Below are positions 1 to 10,800 of a stretch of 64,000 nucleotides of DNA, in pieces. The DNA lies in contig MU657178.1 in the NCBI GenBank assembly GCA_026770575.1, positions 186,376-250,375 on the forward strand, in the 5' to 3' direction. The first letter of the stretch is position 1. Every line of letters begins with the position of its first letter. This DNA is from Pelagophyceae sp. CCMP2097 (taxonomy: Eukaryota > Sar > Pelagophyceae). Below the pieces are notes generated by a model. The model was not told where the DNA came from and made no database searches. It saw nothing but the letters and a program-made list of their open reading frames with translations. The translations under genes were made by a program, and so were the position numbers.

Positions 1-103
1 GACAGACAGACATAATTGCCCCTGGTAATCCTTCAATCAAAGGACCCGAAGGGCCCTTGCCGTAAACTGACGTTGAATAAACGGCAAGGACCCTTCGGGT
101 CCT
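1..103. repeat. GACA tract plus foldback hairpin, copy 1
   Basis: A short GACA tract opens the window. Two 23-nt arms (41-63 and 81-103) then form an almost perfect inverted repeat around a 17-nt loop; the arm begins AGGACCCGAAGGGCCCTTGC. The same hairpin, again preceded by GACA/GACG repeats and the same spacer, recurs at 52681-52743. It is a dispersed foldback or MITE-like unit; no coding potential is seen. Confidence 0.8.
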
Positions 104-149
104 GAAAAATGACCACAAAAAAGACTGCAGGCGCCATGTTTCTCAACTT

Positions 150-264
150 TAATATCTCAATAAAGGCAACTTTAAGATTTAGTCAAATTATATTTATGTT
201 TGTTTTCCAATTTTCTCAATAAAGATATGATAAAATCCTAAATTTGCCTTTATTAAGATATTTA
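150..264. repeat. AT-rich foldback element
   Basis: Arms near 150-173 and 240-264 are inverted copies (AATATCTCAATAAAGGCA against its complement) with few mismatches, in AT-rich sequence unlike its GC-rich surroundings. The same core appears in the interior of the MITE at 51255-51627, so the two are probably related non-autonomous elements. Confidence 0.6.
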
Positions 265-377
265 CGTTGCAAAAAAGTCGAATATCGACGATTCTCAGTC
301 GGTATTTGCCGGGACTTCCGTCGATAGTATCGGCTGATATTTGCCGAGAAAGGTATCCACCTGCGTCGTTGGACCTT

Positions 378-431
378 GGCGCCCTTGAGTAGGCGCCCTT
401 GAGTAGGCGCCCTTGAGTAGGCGCCCTTCAG
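378..431. repeat. 14-bp tandem repeat
   Basis: Unit GGCGCCCTTGAGTA occurs three times exactly, at 378-391, 392-405 and 406-419, followed by a partial fourth copy. Confidence 0.9.
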
Positions 432-885
432 AGGGCTTACCCCCTACGGGGGCCCCTGTAAGAAGTGATGTTGGCAGCTCGGTGACTCGCTTTGGCCCTT
501 TTGGGCCGATGCGACGCCCGACGCTGCTTACTCTGAAAAATGCAAGATATCACAGCGTCGCCCAAGCTACTACGCCGCCCATGACAAGAAAATACCGTCC
601 GAGCACCACCCGGCGGTGCAGCATCTTGAATTTTCCTGTATAAATGTCGCACAGACAAAGCATGGCGTCTGCGGTCCGACTCGCGAAAAACGACGCATGG
701 CCCCTCCCGCACCCCCAAACCACTGCGCTGCGCCCCCGATCGACTCCCGGCGTCGGTGCAGGCCCGGCACGGGCGGTCGCGGCGCGCGTGTGCTGCTGTG
801 GCGGGGACAGACACTGGAGAAGGGACCTCACTTTCTTTCTTTAATTCGAAATAAATGGTCTCGGCCCATAAAACCAAAAGAAGTA

Positions 886-1455
886 CTGGACTTTACGGGA
901 CTTTATCGGACTTCATGATTTTAACGGACTTTATGGGACTTAACGGGACTTTAAAAGACTTAATTAGACTCGACAGGGCTTTACGGGACTTAACGGGACT
1001 CTATGAGACTTTATGGGATCTTTAATGAAAACGCAGACCGAACTGTCTGGAACACCCGGACACTCCGGAACATCCGAACCGTGAGTGACACCGAGACGAA
1101 ACACCTGGAGCGCCGGAAACACGTGCCGATCACCTACCCGTAGGTACTGGACTTTACGGGACTTAACGAGACTCTACGGGACTTTACAGGACTTTATAGG
1201 ACTTTAAAAGACTTCGTGATTTTAACGGACTTGTGGGACTTTATAGGACGTAACGAGACTTTAATAAACCAGGACCGGAGCGTCAGACCCAGGAACACCC
1301 GGACCCAGGAACACCCGGACGTGAGAGACACCGAGACCGAACACCTGGACCGCACTTACACCCTCTTGAATGTGGCTGGCATCTTGCACAACCGTGCCGG
1401 ACACCTACAGCCTCTTGAATGTGGCCGGCATCTTGCACTACCGTGCCGGACACTT
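886..1455. repeat. Degenerate short-period repeats and a 49-bp duplication
   Basis: From 886 to 1020 and 1147 to 1262 the sequence is a degenerate array of about 10-11 bp built on GGACTTTANG. Between and after these lie two related segments containing GGAACACCCGGAC. At 1362 and 1411 a 49-bp unit starting CCTCTTGAATGTGGC is tandemly duplicated. No gene is supported between 432 and 1700. Confidence 0.65.
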
Positions 1456-1700
1456 ACTACCTCCCAAACTCATTTGTCAGGCATTTCGTCGCAGATTTCA
1501 TTGTGTGTCGCAGTGCCGAAGACGCCTCGGTCCTTCGGGGTTGAGAGCGGCTGCCGCATTCTCATAGAAGGGACCTCGCGGTTTGGTCCGTAGAATCTCA
1601 GGCAATCGGATTGTGCCTGTGTTCGTGCCGGTTATGGGCCCAGCGGTTGAGTCCCCAGCCATCGGCCCCCAAAGGCTGTTTTTTAAAAAATGTTTAAAGA

Positions 1701-4421
1701 TTACGGTGCCTCGTCGCCGCGCCGCAGCAGCTCCGTCGTCGACGTCGACCCATTGACAAAATCCCACCCCCCAACGACGAAGGCGCCCTGCTCCAGCGCC
1801 GCGACGGCGCAGCCGAAGCGCGCCTGGCGAAGCGGAGGGCCGTCGATGAAGGCCCATTTTTTGGACGGGCCGGAGACGTCTAAAAGTTCAGTCGTCGCTA
1901 AAGCACTATCTGGATCCGCCTGCCCGCCAATAACCGAGACGACGTCGAGACCGCGCAGCTTGAGGGCGCAGCATCGGGAGCGTGGGGTTTGTAAAAGGGG
2001 GCCAGTTGTAAAGTGCATCGTTTTCAAATCCAAGATTTCAGTCGTCTGCAAAGAGTCGCCTTCATCATCCTGGCCACCCAATACCAGCACGTTGCCGTTT
2101 TCCAGGACGATTGCGGCGCAGCCCATTCTGGGCTCGAGCATTTTTGGACCCGGGGTGAAAGACATTGTTGCGAGGTCTAACAGCTCCGTCGTCGCCTATT
2201 GTCATACCCTGTCTTCCGACGACGACGTGCCGCCCCCCGCCCCCTACGCACCGTCGCCTCCCACTCGGGCCCGCCCTTGCCGGGGCCGACGTGCTCTAAT
2301 ACACCCTCGCCGCCGCCGATGACGAGGACAGTCTTCTCGTCCTTGAGAAGAACCGCTGCACAGGCCATCCTCGGCGACGGCAGACTCGGGCCTAAAGGCG
2401 CCGGTTCCGGCCTCGAACCGCGCTTGGTTGGACGGACCTGGCTTGAAGAGCCAGGGGTTTGTGGCGGCGTCTTCGAGGGACATGATCTCCGTCGTCGCGA
2501 GCGTCCTACACATTTTAGGCGTTTCAAGGAACAGCCGGGCGAGCGCTTTTTGGCCGCCCCGTCGAGGCCCACTCTGCGAGGGCGCTTGCTAGCCAGTCGC
2601 CACAACCCACGCCCCCCCCACGCCCCTGCGACATGAACCCTGCGACGAGAACCCTGGGACAAGGCCCGTATTGGCAAGGTCCTCATGGCAAGGTCCTTGT
2701 GACGAGAACCCTGGGACGAGAACCCTGGGACGAGAACCCTGCGACACGGTCCCAGTGTTGAGGTCCCAGTGATGAGGTCCCGTGGCAAGATCTCTGTGAC
2801 AAGAGCCCAGTGGCAATGGTCTCGCAACAAGGTCCAGTGAAAGGACCCGCGACAAGGGTCCTCGGACAGGGTCCTCATGATGTCTCTATGTAAGGGCCCT
2901 GCGATAGGGTCCCTGCGACATGAACCCTGTGCAAAGGTCTCTCTGGCAATGTTTTATGACAATACGCTTGCAAGGTCCCTGCGACAAGAGCACCCTGTGT
3001 CGAGAACCCTGTCTCGAGAACCCTGCGACAAGGTCCCCGTGACAAGGGCCTTGCGACAGCGGTGAAAGTCCCCGTTCAAAGGCACCGTGGCAAGGTTCCA
3101 GCGACAAGGATCTAGTGACGAGAATATGGCAAGAGCCCAGTGACCCAGTGACAGGGTTCCTGTGACGAGAACCCTGTGACAAGGTCCCCAACCCAGTGAC
3201 GAGCACCCTGCGACGAGAACCTTTCGCCAAGGTTCCCGTGACGAGAACGCTGCGACGAGAACCTCTGACAAGGTCCTTCTCGCAAGGTCCCCGTGAGACG
3301 AGCCAAGGTACTGCGCCAAGGTCCCTGCGCCAAGGTCCCTGCGCCAAGGTCCCTGCGACAAGGTTCCTGTCGCATAACCCTGTGCCAAGGTCCCTGCGAC
3401 AGGGTCCCTGCCCCAAGGTCCCCATGACAAGGTCCCTGCGACAAGATCCCTGCGACAAGGTTCCTGTGAGATGGCCATCGCCGAATCTTATGAGGAGCAA
3501 GACAACGTCCCTCTGAAAGTCCCTTATACAGCGACAAGGACCCCTTTGTCAAAACCCCGGTCTCGCTGTGACAAGCACCCTGTGAGGAGAACCAAACGTC
3601 TCCGCAACTCCTGCCCTTTGGCGCACCGTTTATTGAACCCGCCGATCACCATCAAGTTCTCCGCGTCGACCCGCACCGCCGCGTGGTCGTAGCGCGCCAT
3701 CCGCAGCGACGGGCCTGCCCCGCCCTCCTGCGCGGACATGTCGATAACCTCCGTGCACCTAGCGAAAATGTTCCTACTCCGAGGCTTCGACTGATACGTG
3801 AACCCATACTTCGCTCCATCAGACGCACCCAAGATGGCCGTCCTGTTCGTTAAACCCCCCGATCAGAACACAAAACTTGCCGATGACCACCGCCGCGCAG
3901 GACCCGCGATTGGCCGCGAGCTCGGGGCCTTCTGAGAAGTGGAACGTTGCCGCGCCCACTTTTGCGGGTGCGGGGCCCTTTGCCGCCGCGCCCTTTGCGG
4001 CATTCGTCGTTGACAACCGCGCCGAGCGGCCGGGCGCGTCGGGCGGGTATAGGCTGCCCCCGTGTCGAATGGTGAGCGGCCGGCTCAGTACGCTCAGCGC
4101 GCGGTGCTGAGGCGACAGAGCTCGCCACGCGCCCTGCCCACACCCTTGCCGCCACGCGCCCGGCCGCGCCGCTCCGGTGCGCCAGGCCGCCGCCGCGTGG
4201 CACCGCGCCGCCATAATTCGCGTCGCCGAAAACTCGTTGGAACTCCAGTCGGCGCGCGGCGCCACGGCTCCGCCCCCCTCCGCGGCGGATGCCGCTGGCG
4301 TGGGCGCGGCTGTCCGTGCACTTCGGCGGCGTTCGGCTGGGGGGTTTGAGGTATGGTGGAACGACGGCGGAGGAGGTAGGCGTGACCGTTCGTTGGAAGG
4401 CACTTTTTGATCCTCGATCAC
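1701..4421 (-). CDS. Kelch-repeat protein, five visible exons
   Basis: Kelch motifs form beta-propeller blades, usually protein-interaction scaffolds; the partner is unknown. Reading from right to left, visible exons are 4421-3829, 3758-3627, 2505-2438, 2391-2252 and 2195-1701. All four junctions are GT-AG and phase-consistent, giving about 475 residues if the ATG at 4421 is used. At least six Kelch blades are visible, with repeated TTELLDL or TTEIMSL motifs, GP-x-M-x-x-P-R-x-G-C and V-x-GG endings (for example VLVLGGQDD). The first about 150 residues are low-complexity and the start is uncertain. Without splicing the gene looks frameshifted; four introns (46-70 bp plus one of 1,121 bp) restore it. 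The long intron (2506-3626) holds an R15 array. The gene is head-to-head with the VPS13-like gene. Kelch identity is strong, exact function unknown. Confidence 0.75.
2638..3590 (-). repeat. R15 array (a), in the Kelch intron
   Basis: A degenerate array with a roughly 15-bp period. On the host's coding strand it reads GGGACCTTGTCGCAG with variants. It fills most of intron 2506-3626 of the Kelch gene. Because 15 is a multiple of three, several frames stay open and give spurious ORFs rich in Ser-Gln-Gly-Pro-Cys. Confidence 0.85.
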
Positions 4422-4527
4422 CGCTCCTCGAGGTGCGTGAAGCCGCTTTTGGAAGGACCATCCTTTTTGGGCAGGCGGCGTGACTCTCCTTTTGAGACAG
4501 GCGACGTGACTGCGTCATCACACACAG

Positions 4528-7500
4528 GTGACTGCTTCCGACGTGCGCCTCGTTGCGGCCGACTTTGCAAGCGCCGAAAGCAGTGAAAACGAAACGTGGC
4601 TCAACACTCTTTTCACGTGGTTCCTCCAAATCTGCCTCTTTTCCGCTTTGGCCGACGTGCGAATAGACGTCGACCGGTGCATGGTCCTGGGGAAAGACGC
4701 AGCGGGCGCAGGAGCCGAAGCTACGGTGCCCAAAGCGAGAATCAATTTGCGGCTGTCAAAAAGCGGCTTCGCAGTCGACGCGTCGGCCTCGAGCCTCGCG
4801 GCCCGGCACGCCGGCGGCGAAGCGGACTTGCAAGGCGTGTCGATTTGGCTGAGGTGCGTTCCTTGCGCGTCTCCTTCTGCGCCTTCCTCCTGTCCTTGCG
4901 CGAGGACGCCCCCGCTGGCGAAAGACTTGTGAAATAGGGTCGCCAATGCCCCGGGCGCGCCGACGGAGATCTCCGGCGCGGTGGCGGTGTGTAAGGCAGC
5001 GGTCCACTTCACCACTGGAGGAGCCGCTCGAGAAGACGGCAACGCTCAAGAGACCGATCCGATGCAAGCAGATCCCCTCAAAGCCCTCCAGGCGTGGTCC
5101 GACCTCTTCCACGTCGGCGTCGCCTTTGAGGCGATGTCGCTGCGCCTGTCACACGGTCCAGAGTTCTCCGCGCAGCCGGCGCTGCACTGCGGCCCGTGCG
5201 GCGTTTCCGCGCGAGTCGCACCGGCGGGGCAGCGCGTGCGCATCCGCGTCGGAAAGGCGGGCGGTGATGCGGACGGTGCGGCGGACGATGCGGGCTCTTT
5301 AGTGGACGCCTCGCCCGGCGGCTCGGAAAGCGTTTTTTTATCAAACGCGTTGGACGCTTCACCGGAAAGCGGCGCTTTGTTCGACGCGACGCTCGACGTG
5401 ACCGAAGGCGCAATCGCCGTGAAATGCCGCGTCGGCGATTTGGACGTGGGCGACATGGCGGCGGTGATTCAGAGCTTGCGTCAGCAGTCACGAGTTTCCG
5501 GCAACACCAGAGAGCCAAAGTCGTTTGAAGCTTCGGGCCGCACCGGCAATGTTTCTTTACTCCGGGCCGCGAAAGCAGCAACGTTCGACGTCTCCGTGCA
5601 ACACCTCCGCGCGCAGCACGGCGAATTCACTTTGGACGTTTCGGCGTTTTCGTGCTTTGGCGACACACTCGTTGCCGAGCTCGCGCTCGAAAAGTGCACT
5701 CTCGTCTCACACGGCGCCGAATTCGCTCTATCGGGCGCCGGCGCAAAGCTCGAGGGCGATCGGAAGCTCGCCGTCGACGCAGAAACGGTCGCAGTTGCGG
5801 TGGCGCCGGGTTTTGAATCGGGCTCCGACGACGCGGCCGGTTTTGAAAGGGCCGGCACCTTTTGCCAGACGCGGGCCGTGCCGGCGCTGGTGGCGTGGGC
5901 GATGACGGCCGTCGATGTCATGGACTTTGGTATTGGAAAAGTCGACGTTTGCAAAGATGAAAAGAAACTTCAATGCCAAAGAGTAGCCCTGTCCATTTAC
6001 GGCGCCGCGGACAAGCGCCTCGCAAGCCTCTGCGCCTCGCGCATCGACGGTGCCGTCGGCGTCGACGTTTCAGCGACTGGGGTTTATGCCGAAGCGTCGC
6101 TTATCGTGGGAAATGACGCAATCAGCATCGACTCGCCTCTTCTCAGAGCAGCCAGCGCCAGCGCCGCGCACGTCGCCCGCGAGACGCACGCGCTACGGGG
6201 CGAGTGTTTGGCCTTTGAAAAAGGCGTTTTTAGTCTCGGGTTGCTCAGCCTCTCTGAGGACTCGACCCAAGCTGCATCTGTGCAAGTCGTCGCTTTAGAA
6301 AAGCTGGTTTTTGGCGCGCGCAAGACGGAAAAGGCGGTCTCTTCGGCCGAATGCGAATCGCTCAGAGTCACGTACCTGGCAGACGCCGCGAGCCGCGTCA
6401 TCGACGTTGCTTTGAGGCTCTACGCCGGCGCGACCGCGGGCGGCGACGCGGGCGGCGACGCGGGCGGCGACGCGGGCGACGCGCCGGCTGCGGGCGACGC
6501 TGCCGTCGACGCTCCGGGCCCCGTCGGCGCTGCGGACGCTGCGGCCGGAGACGAAGACGACGACGCGGCGTATCCCGGATGGTTTGAACTCCCCTGGTTC
6601 GAAGTCACCGTGACACACTCGATCAACTTGGACTTGCCCGTCGTCGCCAACGGCATTCGAAGGCTTCGCGTCGGAGCGCCGGCAGCGACGCTGCGCCTCA
6701 TTGATGCGACAATGCTACAAATCGTCCTCCCGGACGGTGAAACGGGCGCCGCTTTGGAGGTCTGGCACGGCGGCAATGGCGCTTCGCCGACGTGCGGCCG
6801 GCTGGGCCGCGTCGAGGCGACCGTAGACTTGAAACGCAGTGAAGCTTTCGATTTTGCGATAGACATTGCAACGCCAACTTTAGCATTCACCCAGCCTCTC
6901 ACAGCCGACGACGCCGCTTTAATACGACACGTCATCTGGCGCAACGTTTCCGGTGGGGACGCGACCGACGCCGGCGGTGCGGCGGTGACGGCGAAGGACG
7001 ACGCGGCGCCGCAGGATCCTACCTGCCTTGCCTTGAACCTCCGCGTCGGCCGAGTCACCGTCGACGTCGCGCTGCCCGCAGCCTCCGACGCCGCGGACCG
7101 GCACCCCACGTCCGTCGACGTCGCATCTGTCGCATCTGTCACATCTATCGCATCTGTCGATCTCGGCGCCGCGTTCGTGAGCGTCGAGCGGTCGCGCCTC
7201 TTAGAGGCCAAGACCGTCGTCAAACTCGGGGCGCACGCGCACGCGCGAGTCTACGACTACGCCGCGGACGACGGCGCGTCCCACGCCGCGGGCCGAGAGC
7301 GGGTCCAAGGCGCTTCGAGTGCATACGCTTTGGCCGGATCGTTGCCTCTGGGCGTCCGGCGCACGCTGGTGGACTGCGGCGTCTTGGAGCTGAGCGTGGC
7401 GCCGCGTTGCGTTTCTTTGGCGATTTGTGGGGCGGCGGTTCTCGATTGGCGTGAAGAGTGGTGGGCGCTCAAGAAAGTGTTCGACTTTTCGTATTTACGA

Positions 7501-7809
7501 GACGCCCGCGACGGGCCCTTCCACGCCGCACAAGCCGGTGACGCGGCGGTTTCGACGGACGATGCCTTTGTGCTGACAATCAAACAGTCGAAGGCGTCCC
7601 TTGGTTCTTTGTGTTTACACGTCCAAGACGCCGTCGAATATAGACGCGTCTGGGGCATCCACGACTCTTCCACGTGGCGCGCCACGCAAGTGGCCCTGCG
7701 AATCGGGGATTTAAGCCTCGAGACGGCGCGCGGCTGCGTCATTCCGAGGCTAACCCGCGAATTTCATGGAAAAGCCGAAATCTTACGACTCTCGGGAGCG
7801 GCACTCTGA
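4528..7809 (+). CDS. VPS13-like gene, exons 1-2
   Basis: Exon 1 (4528-4853) and exon 2 (from 4938) join across an 84-bp GTGCGT...TAG intron, phase 2, bypassing an in-frame stop at 4930. The block encodes over 1,000 residues of alternating hydrophobic strands with an Ala/Asp/Gly-rich acidic insert near 6430-6570 (repeated GGDA). The frame ends at TGA 7807-7809, five bases before a T element; either a weak donor lies just upstream or the frame is truly closed here. Confidence 0.7.
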
Positions 7810-10800
7810 GCGACTGAGCCGCCGCGTCGGAAATGAGCCCCACATGGGCCGTATGCCAAGTGGCCTCTAGAGTGTTCCCCCCCGGGTCCTTGATAAGACG
7901 ACGGCCCCCCGCACTTTGGTGGCTACGAGCCCGGCCTCTGCACGGTCGCTTGCCCGGCCTCTTTCAAGGGCCCTATCAAGCCTGCACGGTTCCTTGATAA
8001 GCCTTCGGGCAGGGTCCCTTCAAGTTACAATGGCCTCGACGCTCAAAAAAGGGTTCCACAGGCATTGACCCTCAAAAGGGCCTTTGTACGGTCGACGGCC
8101 CCTCTCTGTGGCCTGTTACGGCCCCTATTGCAGTCCTTTGGGCGGGCCTCTCGCATAGTGCGCTCAATCGTACGGGCCCTCGCGAGGCCTCTTCACAGGT
8201 GCAAGATCTCACGCAGAGCCTCGTGTCAAGGCCCTCGTCATTTTGCAGGGTCCCTTGCTTGGCCCCTCGAAAATTGCACGTTCGCAGGGCTCGTTGCGCC
8301 ATGGTGCTTCAGGCAAATTGGATTGGCCCTGGCCTCGGCCCCTCTTTGAAAGGGTCTTGATGGAACCCCCCCATGCTGTACACGCGTCGTACACGTGAAT
8401 ATTCTTCCCCCATGGAGGCGAGGCCGGCCCCCTTTGAAACGCGGGGAATTCGCCCTCGCAACGACTCCGGGGAGGCCCGTGGCAAGGGCCCCGAAAAGGG
8501 CAATTCAGATGTTCGCACTCAAGGGTCGGAAATACATACAAGGAGAGAGAGAAGAACATGCACAGTCAGCAAGCACAGTCTTTGAAAGGCGCGATGGCCG
8601 CTTTCGGTATCCTTCAAGGGCTCCAAAATGCAGGTCCTTTGGGCGGGCCTTGAAGCGACAGTCACTTGCAAAGCGACAGTCACTTGCAAAGCGACAGTCC
8701 CCTGCAAGGTCCCAAAGGAAAGGGCCCGAAGCACGGGAGGCCGAATGGGCGGTCCGTTCAAAGACCCCGTGTGTTCTTCCCTCCTCGTACGCCGTGCACG
8801 CATGGGTCCGCATTTATGGGCGTATGGGACCATTTTCTTCTCCTTTTCTGTGATGCAACCAATCCCGTACGGCGGCTCAGTATCAGCAATATCCCAAAGC
8901 GGCGCTCGCAGAGAATCCTACAACGCTGGCAGTTGGGGTCGTCGTGGATCGATTCGAGTAAAATTCGACTGGATTCTTTGGACGTCCCGCTCATACTGCC
9001 GTACCCCGAGCGTTCAGGACTGTATCCGACTTAGGTGAGCGATGTGATATTACACCGGGACAAGAACGGCCGGCGCATGAACGTCAGCGCGATTCGCCTG
9101 AGCGCGCCGTCCGCCGAGGCGCTCCGAAGCGATGTCGGCGAGGCGGTGAGGTGCATATTTCGAGCGATGGGAGAGGAGCCCGAGGACGGCGCACCCGACG
9201 CGCCCGCGGAAGACGAAGACGACGACTGCACGGTCGTGACGCTCGCCGGTTGCCGCGTCGCGCTCGGATCGGCAGAGGTGCGCTTCGGGCGAGCGGTGCT
9301 CAAAGTTGGAAGTGCATGGTCCCTCGAATCTTTCGAGGGCCTCGCCGTGCACTCAGAGGGCGAGGGCGACGGCCGGGCACAAGGCGGTGTTTTCGACGCC
9401 TCTTTTCATGATTCCGACGAGGGTGCTTTCTTCGATACGAGGGGCGGCTTCTTCGGCAGCGACGGCGCTCTCGGCGACAGCGGCGCGGCGGACGCCATCG
9501 GCCGGCGCCTGGCGACGTTGCGCCGCGTCCAAGGCCTGGTCTATTCGCCGCGGTTTCAAAGCGTGGCGCTGAGCGGATTGCAGTTGGACGCCGAGGGGGC
9601 ACAAATGCAACTGACGAATCTGCAATGGGTTTTCCAGGAGAATCTCAAGGCCACTCTGACCCTCGACGCTCTCTCGCAGCCCGTAAACGTCTCGGCGGAC
9701 TGGCGCGGTGCGGGGGTGGCCCTCGACTTGCCCTTTCTGAATTCGAATTTAGATAAAGTGCGAAGGCTCCTCCGAGCGGCGTCGACCTTGCGAGGAGCGC
9801 TCTGCCGAAACAATCCCGAGCCCACGGAGCCTTGGGGCGCGGCCTTTGCATTGCGCGCGGCGGGTCTGGAGGTGGAGATTTCTCAAGGGTACTTTGTGCG
9901 GTGCGGGCCAGTCAACATTTCGAGCGGCCTCGTCGACGCGTCCGGCGCGCCGCCGTCGGGCATGCGCGTCGACGTTTTCGACCCGCGGCTCGTCGAGGCC
10001 AAAGGCGGGGGTGGCCAAGGCGACGGAAGCGGCGACGGCGGCGCAAGCTGCGAGGCCCTTCTCCTGTCGCTCACCACGGAATCGGAACTCGACGGCACCG
10101 ACTGCTTCCTGCGCTTGACTGTCGGCGAATCCGTCCAAGTTAAAGCCGTCGGGCCGCGCGGCGAAGCAAGGCTGCTCGCTGTCTACGAAAGACGACGGAC
10201 TGGGCGAAAATGCGTCTCATCGGAAGACGGTTTCGTGATTTCGGCACCGGAAGACGACGAATCAGAAGACGACGAATCTTCCGCCGACTCGGCGCCCGAC
10301 GCCGGAAGCTTGGCGCAGCTGTGCGCGACGCTGCCGCGGTGCACTTTGGACATCGGGGTCACCCTGCTGCTCGGCGACGCTCGAATCGACTTTGGACTCT
10401 GCGCTGAGACGACGCCCGTCGCCGCCGCCGACGCATCGGACGCATCGGACGCATCGGTCCTCAGCGTCTCCGTGCGCGACGTCGACCTCTCTTCGCAGAG
10501 CCGCTTTCAACTCTTGCCGGGCCTCGGCCTCCAACTCTCGCACGGTGGCCACGCAAGCATCAAAATCCTCAAAGTCGACTTCAACGTCTCTTTTCAAGAC
10601 GTTGCTCGCCTCGCCGCGTTTTGCAACGCGGCGCGTCGCGGCGAGTCGCTCGCACGCGCCGTTGAAGAAGCGCGGAGGATCAGTGCTGGAAACACGCCTG
10701 ACGGCACCACAGTCGCTGAAAACACCGCCACCGCCGCCGCCGAAAGCGCCACCGCGCCGCTCGCCGCGCCGCTCGTCTTGGCGCTCTGCGACGTCGCGGC

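Noticed and set aside
2638..3590. CRISPR-like array
   Set aside because: The repeats are contiguous, degenerate and about 15 bp with no unique spacers, in a eukaryotic intron.
1701..3945. Kelch gene as a pseudogene with multiple frameshifts
   Set aside because: Every frame change coincides with a phase-consistent GT-AG intron, so the gene model is intact.
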